Below, piece by piece: positions 11,756 to 25,499 of a stretch of 64,000 nucleotides of DNA (position 1 is the stretch's first letter; each line of letters starts with the position of its first letter). The position numbers and the translations under genes were made by a program. The DNA lies in NCBI GenBank assembly GCA_038087015.1, contig JASBNA010000063.1, positions 184,150-248,149 of the forward strand, written 5' to 3'. This stretch comes from Cerrena zonata (Eukaryota > Basidiomycota > Agaricomycetes > Polyporales > Cerrenaceae). A model generated the notes under the pieces. The model saw nothing but the letters and a program-made list of their open reading frames with translations. It ran no database searches and was not told where the DNA came from.

Positions 11756-12826
11756 TTAATTTTTTTCCTGGTCACTTTTATCAAAGTAACGTTCGTAGAA
11801 ATGGAAGGTTTCAAATCCAACTTCCACCATGATTAGAACGATAATGATCCATTCTAGTCTGGTTGATTTTTTTTCATTCAAGACACTTAAGAGAGCTCTT
11901 TGTTCTTCAGTGGCGTAGTCTAATTTTCTATTTAAGATTTCGATTCTTGGTTTTATATCTAGATTTTTCAGAATTGACATATAAATTTTTTCTAAATTTG
12001 GTTCCGACCAATATAAATCCGGTGTTTCAATTAATTCATTATATAGATTTAATTTACCTCTTAAAAGAAACAATCTACCGGTTAATTTTAAAATTTCTGA
12101 TTCATTTGTTTTAATTTGTAAGCCATTTGATAAATCCTGAGAGTTTTTCTTAGTTAACATTATATGTTTTTCTAAAGAATTTTCTAAAATAGATAATCTA
12201 GTACTTCTGGATAATCCAATGGAGAAAGCTGCTTTATCCAATAATTTTTCAATTTCATTATTACCTTGAATGATCATTATTTCTCCTTGCATAAACGAAC
12301 CCTGGTTATTTGAATAATTCGACAAATCAATGAAATCCATTTCTTCGGATTCGGGAATATATTTTTCTACAATTGAGTCTTGTATTAAAGGAATATATTC
12401 ATCGAAAAGGACATCTTCATGAAACCCCCATCCAACAACGGTACCATTTGCTAGAATTAATAAATCTTTCTCTTGAAAATTTAATTGAATTACTTCATCT
12501 GGTACCAATGAACTATATGAAAGCTTAGAATTTTTCAATATTTCAATTAATTTATCGAAATCAATCGATTCTCCCACGGTGATTGACGTTATAGGTAGCA
12601 AATCGGATTCTTTAAATTCTGTTGATAACGATTTTATTGAAGAGTAATCACCTCCATTACTTGGTATCGATCTTCTCAACGATTGAATCGAGTTTGTGGG
12701 TTTTTTCTTCTTTTTCACCTGTTTCTCCACTGCCCCTGCATACCATCTTACTGGAACCACTCTAGGCAAGCTACGAAGTACTGGACTGGCTTTGAAAACT
12801 TTGATCAGCGGAGTCAATCTAAACAT
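11756..12826 (-). CDS. MRX10: Mitochondrial DUF155 protein, RMND1/Mrx10-like
   Basis: Inner-membrane protein of the RMND1/Rmd1 family linked to mitochondrial gene expression (the MIOREX assemblies of S. cerevisiae). The 356-aa protein starts at the ATG at 12824-12826 and has a basic N-terminus consistent with a mitochondrial presequence. The DUF155 core includes DLLPITSITVGESIDFDKL, LILANGTVVGWGFHED and a helical region. A single membrane segment near the C-terminus (EWIIIVLIMVEVGF) is followed by a short acidic or basic tail, the usual family topology. It is divergent from GFA1 across about 1 kb. The family call is firm; orthology to YDR282C is likely but made from memory. Confidence 0.88.
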   Translation of the reverse strand: MFRLTPLIKVFKASPVLRSLPRVVPVRWYAGAVEKQVKKKKKPTNSIQSLRRSIPSNGGDYSSIKSLSTEFKESDLLPITSITVGESIDFDKLIEILKNSKLSYSSLVPDEVIQLNFQEKDLLILANGTVVGWGFHEDVLFDEYIPLIQDSIVEKYIPESEEMDFIDLSNYSNNQGSFMQGEIMIIQGNNEIEKLLDKAAFSIGLSRSTRLSILENSLEKHIMLTKKNSQDLSNGLQIKTNESEILKLTGRLFLLRGKLNLYNELIETPDLYWSEPNLEKIYMSILKNLDIKPRIEILNRKLDYATEEQRALLSVLNEKKSTRLEWIIIVLIMVEVGFETFHFYERYFDKSDQEKN

Positions 12827-13822
12827 GTTTAGTGATTAAACCCAGTCTATTGGCTGGTGGTCTGATTTAAATGAGAATAAGGCCCTCCGTACATCCCTCT
12901 TGAAAAGAAAACCGGTAAATGCACTCCCCATCTATCCAACTTCTTTACTTCTTCTTTACTTCTTCTACAACTTCTGTGCTCTGGCTACGTCACAGATCCC
13001 CTTGACTACTCGTTGACGACCCAGATATAAATAGCGTACAAATGTACGGAGGTATATATAGAAACTGACATGACCAAGCCAACTGTTTATTTACTGGCTT
13101 AAATTAGAAAGCTAATTGAATCGCGAGTGAAGCTATGACCCTTATTCCATCGATCGTATTCTCATTAGGTGATATCCTAATGGTGCTGATTGATTGTATA
13201 TTGCATACTGCACTGCATTGTATAACTACTTATGGTATATTGTATAGCTACTTCTTGTATACTCTGTGTTCTACATTGTATAGCATAGAATATTGTAGAG
13301 CATAATGCCAGTGGGCTGGCCTCCTGGTGTCGCGGGTGCTGATTATAAGGGTAATATCCTGATCTCGCGGGGGCGTGTCGTGTCCGCTTTGGACAGGGTT
13401 TTTTGTGTTTATTTATTTACCTTTTCCGAAGTTTGCCAAATTAAACAGTTATTTGTTGATCTGGCACTCTAAATATACCTTTGAATCTAACAATACCCCG
13501 AATCCATAATTAAGCTATATAAACTGGATCTGGTCCCGGCCCATCGTTGATCAACTTCATTATCAAAGCAATAAGTTTTCTGGTTACAAAAGAAAGGGAG
13601 ACAAAAAACAAACCCAATAACAAAAAAAAAAAAACAAAGAAAAGACAACGAAGCTCTTTTAGAAAAAAAGAAATAGAAAGAGAACACAACACCAAATTTG
13701 TTCCTTGCAGTGAAATTTATATATTAATAATAAATTCCTCCTTCAGTCAAAGAGACTATATAAATAAGAGAAGAAAAATCGCTTAGTTTTTTTACTTACA
13801 TTTTTAAATTTAAACTTCAATC
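12827..13822. other. Intergenic: divergent MRX10/GFA1 promoter
   Basis: About 1 kb with no gene. The segment 13190-13290 is built of imperfect direct repeats around ATTGTATA(A/G)CTACTT. A G+C-richer block lies at about 13310-13390. An A-rich stretch precedes the GFA1 start. Confidence 0.5.
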
Positions 13823-15983
<2,161 letters not shown>

Positions 15984-16133
15984 TTTTAATCTTCATTTCA
16001 CCATATAGTCTTTTTTTTTTTGTTTGTTCAGCCTCTTGTTTTTATTTATTGGTCTCTCTCTTCTTTATTCACTTCATTAATATAGGTTTCTTATAACTAC
16101 AGCTGTAAATTAACTAGATCTCTTGTATTACAA

Positions 16134-16408
16134 TTACTTACGTTTAAAATATTCACTACCGCCAAAATAAGCGGCACTATAATCGAAAATTGATTCTCCA
16201 ACATCTAAATACTTGGTGGCATAATATTTGAAATCATCACTTTTAATGTTATCAACATTAGGGCTACGCAATTGTTAGTAAAGTCAATATATATAAATAA
16301 ATGCATCAATACTTACGTTAATCCAGTGTTTCTTTTAACCCCAGCTAAAAAGGCTGACACTAATGCTAAATCGGCGGTTATATGGGCAATTCTACCAATC
16401 TTCCCCAT
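16134..16408 (-). CDS. Small DUF1748-like protein, two exons
   Basis: Hidden gene of 73 aa, missed without splicing. Exon 1 is 16317-16408 (ATG at 16406-16408). The intron 16264-16316 (53 bases) has a GTAAGT donor, a TACTAAC branch and a GTAG acceptor. Exon 2 is 16134-16263, ending in TAA. The product starts MGKIGRIAHITADLALVS and continues through AFLAGVKRNTGLTPN, then a DVGESIFDYSAAYFGGSEYF segment near the end. This pattern of a short hydrophobic helix, a G-(I/V)-KR-x-TGLTP turn and a Y-L-D-x-G-E-x-(I/V)-F-D stretch fits the small fungal family I know as DUF1748. Function is not known to me. Clean splice signals and the continuous reading frame across the junction make it convincing. Confidence 0.85.
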
Positions 16409-17611
16409 TCCCAGTTAGTACCTGTTTCTGTATAAACATATATATCACATACCATGGCCATTCGTTTATAAAGAAAGTAGTGGCGAAAGTCCTTTGTTTA
16501 TCAGATCAAAATAATAGTCTTTTGATTTGAAATTAGTGATTTCCCAAATGAGCTCTGGTGCACGGGCCGCGCTTTTTTAACTTTCAATTTTTTTTTTCTT
16601 TGGTGTCGTGCGCACACCGTCGAAAGTCAAGCAAAAGGAAAACGGAACAAAAAAATTAGGAAAACCAGTTAAAACAAATACATAAAACTAATCGATAAAG
16701 CAAATACATAAAGTACATTCATAGATCTACAGAGTATGGTCATTCAGGGAGTATCCTAAGGGCTCAGAGCATCGGTAAGTGGTGAGTGGTGAGTGACACC
16801 CAGATCCCCAGCTAGTTGTGCGAATAATAACCTCCCTATCCTAGCCGCCCAAGTATATAAACGGTATTGCTGTTCTTTTAATTCGAGTTTGGCTGTCCAA
16901 GATACCATTACAAAATGATTCTGTCTTCATATGCTAATGGATTGTGTTATATATATGCTAGGTTCAACCAAGCTTTTCTCTAATCTTTCTTCCTTCTATA
17001 TTTTTAGTTTTCAAGGTTAGTTCATTTGTTCGACTACAAATGTTCACGGATACCTTGAGTCTGTCTACTTCCTGTAATTATCAAAGAAAGATGTTCGCTA
17101 TTTAGGTTATATCTTGCTGTTTGCGTTTATTCATATCATTGAGTACTCCATTAACTACTCTAGCTAGTGCTTACCTAGTAGTACTATGAGTGACTCATTG
17201 ATTAAACAGAACAAACTGCCGCTCCTTACGCTTTCAAGTCACTGATTGTCCTCCGTTTGCATAGTATAAGTGGTTAAGTATTGGAATAGTTAGTATGGAC
17301 CAGGAGGATACGTCCGGGTAACCTTTTTTTTCCCACTTTGTTGAACCAAACACCCTAATTCTTACTAGCGCACTGTTTTTTTTATGTTTTTTTTTTCTCT
17401 CTCTACAGTCTTTTGACTGAGTTGAATACTAGAAGAGATTGGAAAGATCTATCTATATAGCGAGAGTTCACGTCTTTGATAAGTTCTGTTAAGAGATACT
17501 AAGTCTTATCAATCAAATAAGAAACCAGATAAGTACAAGCAAAGACTACAAAGAGCAAAACCATATAAAAGAAGATATCTAACCTAGAATTGTTTATCAT
17601 ATATAAGTGTC
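16409..17611. other. Intergenic: divergent promoter before CTK1
   Basis: 1.2 kb without a recognisable gene. It holds a Reb1-like CCGGGTAAC at 17314-17322, short GTGGTGA repeats near 16780-16796 and several T-runs. Confidence 0.5.
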
Positions 17612-19327
17612 ATGTCGGATAGATACAGACCTCCAACGGGTCCAAGGTCAACTAGAGGCGGGTACAAAAGGCCTCCTCCTGGTGCGTCCAGTAGATATAA
17701 TGAACGGGATAACTATAGGCCCAAGATTCACGGACCAGCAGCTCAAGCAGGTCAACCACCCCAAGTTGCCTCCAATGCCTCTCCATCTACGGCGCCATCC
17801 TCCAACACAACAGAACGACCAAGACCAACTGGACCTTCTTATAGACCTACTGGCCCCAGCGGTTCAGCTGCACCTGGCGGACCTAGCGGTGCCGCTGGCA
17901 TAAATGGTAAGAGAAATTTCCCATCGGGGCCTGGAGGTTATAAACCAGATAAAAGAAGACAAACCACCCTGACATATAAACCGAAACCATTCTATAAATC
18001 CTCATATTCTAATGTTCCAAAAGGACCAGCTGGTCCAAAACCATTCAATGGAAGACCAATACCAAATAAAACACCAACGGGTCCAGGATTAAAACCAAGA
18101 ATTAAACAACCATATACACCAATCAAGAAATTACCTAAAAGTCAAGTATATTCAATACAAGTATCCAAACCATATGAAATATACCAAAGAATTCAACAAG
18201 TTGGTGAAGGAACTTATGGTAAAGTTTATAAAGCCAAAAATAGTTTAACTAATCAATTTGTGGCATTGAAAAAATTAAGATTAGAAAGTGAAAGAGAGGG
18301 GTTCCCAATAACTGCAATGAGAGAAATTAAATTATTGCAATCATTTGATCATGAAAATATTGTTGGGTTATTAGAAATGATGATTGAACATAATCAAATA
18401 TATATGGTATTAGATTATTTGGATCATGATTTAACGGGGCTATTAACTCATCCCGACTTGAAATTAGAAGAATGTCATCGTAAATACCTATTCAAACAAC
18501 TAATGGAAGGCTTAAACTATTTACATAAAAAACGAGTTATTCATCGAGATATAAAAGGATCAAATATTTTATTAGATAATAAGGGTACCGTTAAAATAGC
18601 TGATTTTGGATTAGCTAGAACCATGAAATTATTAAACACTGGTGAAAGTCCTGATTATACAAATCGAGTCATAACTATATGGTATAGACCACCGGAATTA
18701 TTATTAGGGGCCACTGATTACGGTAGAGAAGTTGATATTTGGGGGGTTGGGTGCTTATTAATTGAATTATACTCCAAAAATGCAACTTTCCAAGGAACTG
18801 AAGAAATCTCACAGTTATTCAAAATATTTGATTTGATGGGGACCCCTACAATTGAAAGTTGGCCCAATATTGAAAATTTACCCTGGTTTGAAATGTTGAA
18901 ACCAAAAGTCAATAAAATATCCAAATTTTCAAAAGAATATAAACCAATAATGTCTGAACAAAGTTTTGATTTGGCCGAAAAATTATTAACTCTCAATCCA
19001 AAGAAAAGATTAACCGCCAGTGAGGCACTTGATCATGCATATTTCACTAAAGATCCCAAACCAGAACCTTTATATTTTTTGAAAGATGTTAAAGGTGAAT
19101 GGCATGAGTTTGAAACTAAAAAGAGAAGAAGACAAGAGCGTAAAAAATTACAAGATGCTCAAAAACAAGCTCAATTTCAAGAACGTCAGTTAAAATCTCA
19201 AGATACAAGTTCAACAACCGAATTATCTAAAATTCTGCCCAATTTACCACCAACCGGACCAAAAGATAAATCAGCCGAACCAGATGAAGGGTCTCAAGCC
19301 CCAGAAACTGAAAACGAATCTAAATAG
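17612..19327 (+). CDS. CTK1: RNA polymerase II CTD kinase, CDK12/Ctk1 type
   Basis: Catalytic subunit of the CTDK-I-type complex that phosphorylates Ser2 of the RNA polymerase II tail during elongation. The 571-aa protein starts at the ATG at 17612. Residues 1-185 are Pro/Gly/Arg-rich with repeated PTGP motifs. The kinase domain covers about 191-485: Gly loop GEGTYG (198-203), the PITAMREIKLL helix in the PSTAIRE position, catalytic HRDIKGSN (311-318), DFG (331-333), and activation-loop Thr350 before the WYRPPELLLG segment. A basic Gln/Arg-rich tail follows. The PITAMRE helix and TFQG/MGTPT spacing favour Ctk1 over Bur1. Confidence in the kinase class is high, in the exact orthologue fairly high. 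Confidence 0.9.
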   Translation: MSDRYRPPTGPRSTRGGYKRPPPGASSRYNERDNYRPKIHGPAAQAGQPPQVASNASPSTAPSSNTTERPRPTGPSYRPTGPSGSAAPGGPSGAAGINGKRNFPSGPGGYKPDKRRQTTLTYKPKPFYKSSYSNVPKGPAGPKPFNGRPIPNKTPTGPGLKPRIKQPYTPIKKLPKSQVYSIQVSKPYEIYQRIQQVGEGTYGKVYKAKNSLTNQFVALKKLRLESEREGFPITAMREIKLLQSFDHENIVGLLEMMIEHNQIYMVLDYLDHDLTGLLTHPDLKLEECHRKYLFKQLMEGLNYLHKKRVIHRDIKGSNILLDNKGTVKIADFGLARTMKLLNTGESPDYTNRVITIWYRPPELLLGATDYGREVDIWGVGCLLIELYSKNATFQGTEEISQLFKIFDLMGTPTIESWPNIENLPWFEMLKPKVNKISKFSKEYKPIMSEQSFDLAEKLLTLNPKKRLTASEALDHAYFTKDPKPEPLYFLKDVKGEWHEFETKKRRRQERKKLQDAQKQAQFQERQLKSQDTSSTTELSKILPNLPPTGPKDKSAEPDEGSQAPETENESK

Positions 19328-19420
19328 CTTATTCATAGAAGTTTTTTTTTTATCTTTCTTCTTTGTAACTTTCCACAAACATCTTTTGCTTGCAAAATAT
19401 CCATATGATATACAACCCAC

Positions 19421-19462
19421 AACTCATCTCATAACTCATCTCATAACTCATCTCATAACTCA
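19421..19462. repeat. 12-bp tandem repeat, 3.5 copies
   Basis: The unit AACTCATCTCAT is repeated perfectly (19421-19432, 19433-19444, 19445-19456, then a half copy). It ends 21 bases before the start of the next gene, so it would lie in its 5' leader. Confidence 0.9.
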
Positions 19463-19483
19463 ACAACATAGCATCACGTCAGC

Positions 19484-19897
19484 ATGCTTTGGATTATTTT
19501 TTTCATTCTACCAGTGTACGGGATATACTCGATTGAAGATAATAAAGACATCAACTACCTATTCACCAACGAGTATTTGAAAATATTCTCCCAAAACTTC
19601 ACCCATTGCATGTTTGAAATCGAACAGACAAACTCCAGCTATCACACCTGTGAATCGTTCGACTACAACATCCCCATGTGCCAATGCTCCTTCCTACTAC
19701 AAGTCGATCTGGCTTGTGGAGACTTGGGCAAAGAAGAACCTACTTACTGGTACTTTCAAAACCAACTCGACCACGCATGTGACTCCATCGCCAAAAGACA
19801 ACTACACCACCCGGCTGCAATGACAGTCGACTGCAACTCAATACAAGCTTTGAAAAGTAACAACTCCTGGCCAACTACGCTTGTCACTGCCCACTAA
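19484..19897 (+). CDS. Small secreted Cys-rich protein, function unknown
   Basis: 137 aa from the ATG at 19484-19486. The N-terminus MLWIIFFILPVYGIYS looks like a cleavable signal peptide. The mature part has seven Cys (including a CQC pair), candidate N-glycosylation sites NFT and NSS, and no membrane segment or GPI tail. I do not recognise the family; it is not an obvious CFEM domain. Codon use has more C in third positions than its neighbours. It sits between CTK1 and GPA2 on the same strand with its own short upstream region. A real gene is likely because the signal peptide and Cys pattern are unlikely by chance, but no homologue is known to me. Confidence 0.65.
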   Translation: MLWIIFFILPVYGIYSIEDNKDINYLFTNEYLKIFSQNFTHCMFEIEQTNSSYHTCESFDYNIPMCQCSFLLQVDLACGDLGKEEPTYWYFQNQLDHACDSIAKRQLHHPAAMTVDCNSIQALKSNNSWPTTLVTAH

Positions 19898-20051
19898 CAT
19901 TGTTTTCCTAGTATGCACTCACCTTCTCTGCAGATATCCATGCGTGTATACCTTCCCAAACACTTTCATAGAACTAGATCATAGTAAAATCATCATAATT
20001 TCATCATAATTTCACAGCTCGTAGTTTTTCATGGATTAATTTCGGCATTTC

Positions 20052-20083
<32 letters not shown>

Positions 20084-21045
20084 CGCCTGTCTCTTTTTTT
20101 TTGCTCGTTTTGATTTTCCACTCACTTTTCCAAATGGATTTTAGCTGATAAAATTCCTACTTCTTTTCTACTAATCTTGCCTCTTAGTGTTGTTTAGTAT
20201 ACTGATTCTGTTCTCCAGAGTAATTTTGCCGCCGTCAGGTTGTCTCCACGCTATAGTTCTAGGTCAGCCCGATCCCAGTCTCCCCGGTATTGCCTTGGAT
20301 AGTCGCTTATTAAGTTGTCCCCAGTGATTAGTCACCAACGTCAACGAAGTGAATTGTTTTTGTTTTCTTTCCATTCGTTTGTCAAAGTATTGGTTTTATC
20401 AAACAACTGAATTCATACGGGACCCAGTTTCCTCTTTAATTAGAAGTATTTCCATTGACTTTCGGTACATATCTTTATTTGATTGTGTTTCTCGAACGAC
20501 TGGTTGTTTTTTTCTTTTAGACGGTCGTCAACCCTTCTTCTGCTTACCGTTTTGTGTTTTGCGTTAGTCATTTAACCGTTTTTCCAGTGTCTTGAAGTCA
20601 TTAACGTGTTCACGACTAGCTTTCCTGTTTGAAAAATAAGGATCACGTATTCTACAGAAGAAAGTATTAAAACCAAAAATAAATTAAAACCAATAAAAAA
20701 CCAAAAAAAAAGAAAAATTCCAACCATTAAAACTTAAAATTAAAGTAAAGCAAAAACTACACCTACAGTTACGCTACCCTTTGTTTTGTTGTTGTTTCTT
20801 TGTTTACTTTAGCTAATACTTCTTACTAATACCCTTTGTACCAGCTGGTTGTGCTATCCTGTCCTTCTTGCTTTTAGTTTTTGCTGAACAGGTTAATTTT
20901 TTTAACTTATCCAGTTCATTTTCGGCTAGTCCGTGTTATAAATCTAGTATTTCCCCCTTTCTAAGTATTGGTTCATCACCCGTCCAACCTACTTTAATTT
21001 ATTTATCCATTCCTGCTAGCATATTTTTTCACTTCATAATTCATA
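19898..21045. other. Intergenic: long GPA2 upstream region
   Basis: 1.15 kb without a supported gene, T-rich throughout and containing the 30-base T-run. The length suggests an extended promoter or leader for a signalling gene. I see no strong known operator. Confidence 0.5.
20054..20083. repeat. 30-base T homopolymer
   Basis: An uninterrupted run of T between the Cys-rich gene and GPA2. Long T-runs are common in promoters of this window (also 3394-3416 and 39974-39994) and probably exclude nucleosomes. Confidence 0.9.
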
Positions 21046-22437
21046 ATGGGTATATGTGCATCTAAAAGTACTCCAGCAACTGAACCTGCTAACGGGAAAA
21101 ATAATACCCAAATTAAACGTCAAGACCAATCCCAAGCATTAGCATCAAAAAAAAATAACTCTCCCAATGATTCCCATCTATCTGCACAACAAAATAATAG
21201 CTCAACCGATTCTTCTAATAATGGAGAAAAAATTCCTGAAAAATCAACTGTTCAAACTCAAAATGAGAACCTGGCTGTTCAAAACTCAACTGTTGATGCA
21301 GCTGCTGCTTCTCAAACTGATAAAGAAGTTAAGGTTTTATTGTTAGGTTCAGGTGAAAGTGGTAAGTCTACAATTGTTAAACAAATGAAGATTATTCATA
21401 AAAATGGTTTTTCAAAAGAAGAATTATTTGAATACAAACCTTTTGTTTATAAAAATATCTTGGATTGTATAAGAAATGTTATAAATGCTATCATGGAATT
21501 AGAACCTGATTTAATTAAAAAACTGACTATAACAGATGCTGATGGGGAAGAGACTCCAACTAATGAAGCTAGTGATAAAATTGAAGATGCTGACGCCAGT
21601 AAATCTTCTGAAAGTGGAAGTCTACAAGAATATCAGGGTGAAAAATCTGGTCGTAAGCATATATTTGATGCAGCTACTTTCAATGAAATCTTGGATTATG
21701 AATTCTCAGTTAGTGATGAAGATGTTTTCGATCCTGAAATTGCAAATAAAATCAAAGACATATATAATACTCCTGAAGTTCAAACTTTTATCAAATTTCA
21801 ACAAGGTAAATTTTATTTAATCGATTCTACTCATTATTTCTTGAGTGATTTAGATAGAATTGTCCAACCATCCTATATTCCATCTCAACAGGATATTTTA
21901 AGAACTCGTAAGAAGACTTCAGGTATTTATGACTTCAAATTTCAAATGAGTAGTGGTTTGAATATTCACATGTACGATGTCGGTGGCCAGAGATCAGAAA
22001 GAAAAAAATGGATTCATTGCTTTGATAACGTTACTTTAATTATCTTTTGTGTTGCCTTATCCGAATACGATCAAGTCTTATTAGAAGAAAATAGTCAAAA
22101 TAGATTAGAAGAATCTTTAACCTTATTTGATTCTGTTGTCAACTCAAGATGGTTTGCTAGAACTTCAATTGTTTTGTTCTTAAACAAAATTGATGTTTTC
22201 GCTGATAAATTACCTTATTCTCCTCTAGAAAATTTCTTCCCAGATTATAATGGTGGTGATAACATAAATAAAGCGGCAAAATATATCTTATGGAGATTCA
22301 CTCAAGTTAACAGATCAGGCTTGAATATTTATCCTCATGTTACCCAAGCCACTGATACTTCTAACATTCAATTGGTTTTCGCCGCAGTCAAAGAAACCAT
22401 TTTAGAAAATTCCTTGAGAGATAGTGGTCTTTTGTGA
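21046..22437 (+). CDS. GPA2: Heterotrimeric G-protein alpha subunit, Gpa2 type
   Basis: Membrane-bound GTPase of the nutrient-sensing cAMP/PKA pathway. The 463-aa protein starts MGICASKS (ATG at 21046), with Gly2 for myristoylation and Cys4 for palmitoylation. A Ser/Asn-rich linker leads to the GTPase core: P-loop GSGESGKS (101-108), switch [10 protein letters not shown], switch II DVGGQR (311-316), NKID (380-383) and TQATDT (433-438). An acidic Ser/Glu-rich insertion lies in the helical domain, near residues 160-200. The C-terminus [10 protein letters not shown] is the receptor-contact tail. G5 has Gln where animal G-alphas have Cys. The Gpa2 rather than mating-type Gpa1 call rests on the long N-terminal linker and gene order. 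Confidence 0.93.
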   Translation: MGICASKSTPATEPANGKNNTQIKRQDQSQALASKKNNSPNDSHLSAQQNNSSTDSSNNGEKIPEKSTVQTQNENLAVQNSTVDAAAASQTDKEVKVLLLGSGESGKSTIVKQMKIIHKNGFSKEELFEYKPFVYKNILDCIRNVINAIMELEPDLIKKLTITDADGEETPTNEASDKIEDADASKSSESGSLQEYQGEKSGRKHIFDAATFNEILDYEFSVSDEDVFDPEIANKIKDIYNTPEVQTFIKFQQGKFYLIDSTHYFLSDLDRIVQPSYIPSQQDILRTRKKTSGIYDFKFQMSSGLNIHMYDVGGQRSERKKWIHCFDNVTLIIFCVALSEYDQVLLEENSQNRLEESLTLFDSVVNSRWFARTSIVLFLNKIDVFADKLPYSPLENFFPDYNGGDNINKAAKYILWRFTQVNRSGLNIYPHVTQATDTSNIQLVFAAVKETILENSLRDSGLL

Positions 22438-23390
22438 TTTGGCTTTTCCTTCTTCAATTCAAATTGTAAAATTAATTTTTATTTTTCATCATCATTCCCT
22501 GGAATTGCCGTGAATTCCAACATAACTTTTAAACGATCATTCTAACAATTTAATGACAATCAGTTCTTGTTCTCTAATATCATCTTTATTGCGGTCCGCT
22601 CTTATGTTTTTGAATGATATTGAAATGCTTACTACATTCTATTTCGGAGTAGAGAGCAAACAAATCAAATGAAGTTTCAGTAATCTGAATAATTTAATAT
22701 CATCCGAGAGCTTATGAGTCTTTAATGACTAAATTCAATTGTTCTGTAACATTCTGAAAAAAAAAATTCAAAAATTTTTAATAATATACGACTAATTTAC
22801 TAAAATAATTGTAAAACCAAATGCATTTTATTATTAAATCAGAATAGATCAAAATTCCCCTTGTCTGAAAGCAAGATGAAAGACAAACATCTTCATATGT
22901 TACAAAGCTTGCGAATAAAAATCGAAACTTTGAGTCAAGACTGGAAGATTGTAGAAACAAATCAAACTATATATATAAAAAACTTAAATTAAAGACTATC
23001 AAGCTGTAGATAACAATTCTTAAAGTGGTCTTAAATCAAGTACATAAGTAAAAATAAAGAACAAATTATAACAAGTAAAATTAGAAAACAAGCACACGGT
23101 TAAAAAAAAGGAAAACTATAGATAAAAAAACAAAGCAGGCCATTTGAACTAGACCAATGTGAATGTCATATAGTTATTAAATGACTCAATTAACATTAAG
23201 AACTTCCTTGAAGCCAAAGCAAACTGTAAAAGTCAAACTAAAGGAAACACGAAAAGAAGTTCATTTCAAACAAATGGTAAAACAAAAAATGAAAGGAAAA
23301 AAAAGAACACTGAAAAGACATGTCTTTTCAAAAACAAACCAAAAAAAATATAAGTTGAATAAAGGATAAAACAAGAAGTAAAATTTTAAA
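22438..23390. other. Intergenic: convergent 3' flanks of GPA2 and the eIF4B-like gene
   Basis: About 950 bases, AT-rich, between two converging genes. Short open frames in it lack any recognisable content. I see no gene or RNA. Confidence 0.55.
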
Positions 23391-25499
23391 TTAGTACAAT
23401 TCTTCAGCAGGCTTGTTACTAACATATGGATGCTTGAAATTTGAGCTATCACGGTGAGCGCCCCTGCCTGTATTATAGCCATTTCCTCTATGGTAACCTC
23501 TGCCTCTAAATCCACCACGACCTCTACCTCTACCACGAGATGTGCCCCTAATATTTTCATCACGAAGGGCCAATGCTCTTACATTTTCAATAACTTCATC
23601 GTCTTCTCCAAATGAACTAGATTTATGATGGTGATTATGATTATTATTGTGGCCATTTGCATGGTCATTGTTGGCATTAAAACGTTTTCTTGGTGAATTA
23701 CTTGGTGAATTAGCTCTACCAAAGGTCTCATTTAGTGACTGTGGAGGTGATAAAGGAGGTACATTGTCTTGATCTGATGATGTACTATTCTTTCGAGATG
23801 AATTATTGGCGTAGTGGCCTTGATGGAATTGGCGTCTTCCGGGCCCATGGTTCCTGTTATTTTGATAATTATTGCGGTTGTTACGGGGAGCTTGATTGTT
23901 GGACTTAAGGCTAGCTTTTTTGGTCATTTCATCAAAATGTTGTTTGAAATTTGGACGATCTCCAGAGGCAAATTGGGATTTATTAGGTTCAGATATAGTA
24001 GATCTTGATGGATGAGCTAATAAGTCAATACGGGGTTTACCTTGAGTGGATTTATACTGAGTTCCATCATTTGAGCCCTCGGGACTGAGAGACACATTTG
24101 ATTCTGATGATTCATTAGCAGATGCATTATTTTCCATAGCGTTATTTTTTGAAAAGGATTCGTTGATTTGTTTTAATTTATTTTCAATTTCTAACTCTTT
24201 TGCCTTTTGCGATTCTTCATCGATTAATACAGGTGGTTGGGGATTTGGTGGTGGAGTACTCGTAGTACTAGTTGTGGGAGTTGCTTCGGTTTGATTACTG
24301 GCCATCGGACTAAGATTTATCTGAGTTTTCTTCTTCAAAATAACTGGCTTGATGACTGTTGGCTTAGGTGATTGTTTTGCAGGAGTGCTTCTTCTTCCAC
24401 TAACAGGGGACTTGTCACCTTGAGCACTTAAAATATCAGCGAGACTCATATTATGAGGTTTGTGGAGATCTTGAGAAACTGCAGGGGGTGACGCTGACTC
24501 AATAGTTGACGAGCTTGAAGTTGGTTCTGGCTTAGTTACTGGGGTTATAGAAGGTCTTTTCAAAATTGTAATTGAGGATCTTCTTGATTTTGTTTGAGAT
24601 GATCTTCTAGAATTAGCTTGAGATTCCGAATCTTCTGAGCCTATAGTTCTAAAAGTAGTATGGTTAATTGCTATAATCTTATCATCAAGTTCTTTTTCTT
24701 TAGAAACTATATCAACGGGTCTTGCTGCTCCAAAAGGATTTGATTTTGATTTATGTGTTTGAGAATTATTCATTACTGGAGAGCTGCGAAGGTTATCATG
24801 ATTTGATCTGTTGAGAGGGATATTGTTTCGTTGAGGACTGAATTGCTTGCCAATTTCATTAGGTTCAGGTAATGGCATACCAGCCAATCCTCGTCTTTGG
24901 TGACCATGTTCTTGATTTTTCCCAGCAATGAAATTTTCTATAATTTCTTGTATTTCAACTTCGTGTTCTTGATTGAAAGAGATACAGTGTTGAAAATCGT
25001 TGAAATCTGCTGGCTCAACAATGACTCTTCTATTACCTTTGTAAAATAGGTCCAACCACTTCAATGCTTTTGAATAATCCTCATAAGTTGTTAATTCGAC
25101 GAATGCAACTTTCTTAATTACGTGAGATTCTAAAATGTTAGAAATTGGATCAACCACAATCTTGCACTTGACGTAAGGAGTGTACCTACTCTTGAATAAA
25201 TCATCCACGAAACGTTCGTCACATGTTACGGGTAAATTCAATAACTTAAGTATATAAGGAGGACCATTATCACCAGAATGAGCACCATGACCGTGGAAAC
25301 CACCTGAATTGTTGAATCCACCATCAGAAGAATATGGTCTATTCTTCTCAATGGGTACTGAAATCGATGCCAAGTCAATGTCATCGTCTGCCCATGAACC
25401 ACCAAATGCTAAATGGTATTTTCGTTAGTGTTTGTTCTTTCAACATAAAATCAAACTAGAATACATACATTCATCGGAGAAAAACTCCTGTAAGGACAT
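23391..25499 (-). CDS. eIF4B/Psp2-like RNA-binding protein (RRM plus RGG), two exons
   Basis: Exon 1 is 25469-25499 (ATG at 25497-25499), the intron 25409-25468 (60 bases) has a GTATGT donor, a CACTAAC branch and a TTTAG acceptor, and exon 2 is 23391-25408. The product is 682 aa. The N-terminus MSLQEFFSDESFGGSWADDD followed by IDL matches the eIF4B start motif. An RRM-like domain spans about 60-160. A central SNPFGAARPVD motif recurs in eIF4B relatives, and an Arg/Ser-rich part lies nearby. Asn-rich segments follow, with a C-terminal RGG box (GRGRGRGGFRGRG). It probably binds mRNA or the initiation machinery in the cytoplasm. TIF3 and PSP2 relatives share these elements, so I leave the symbol open. 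Confidence 0.85.
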
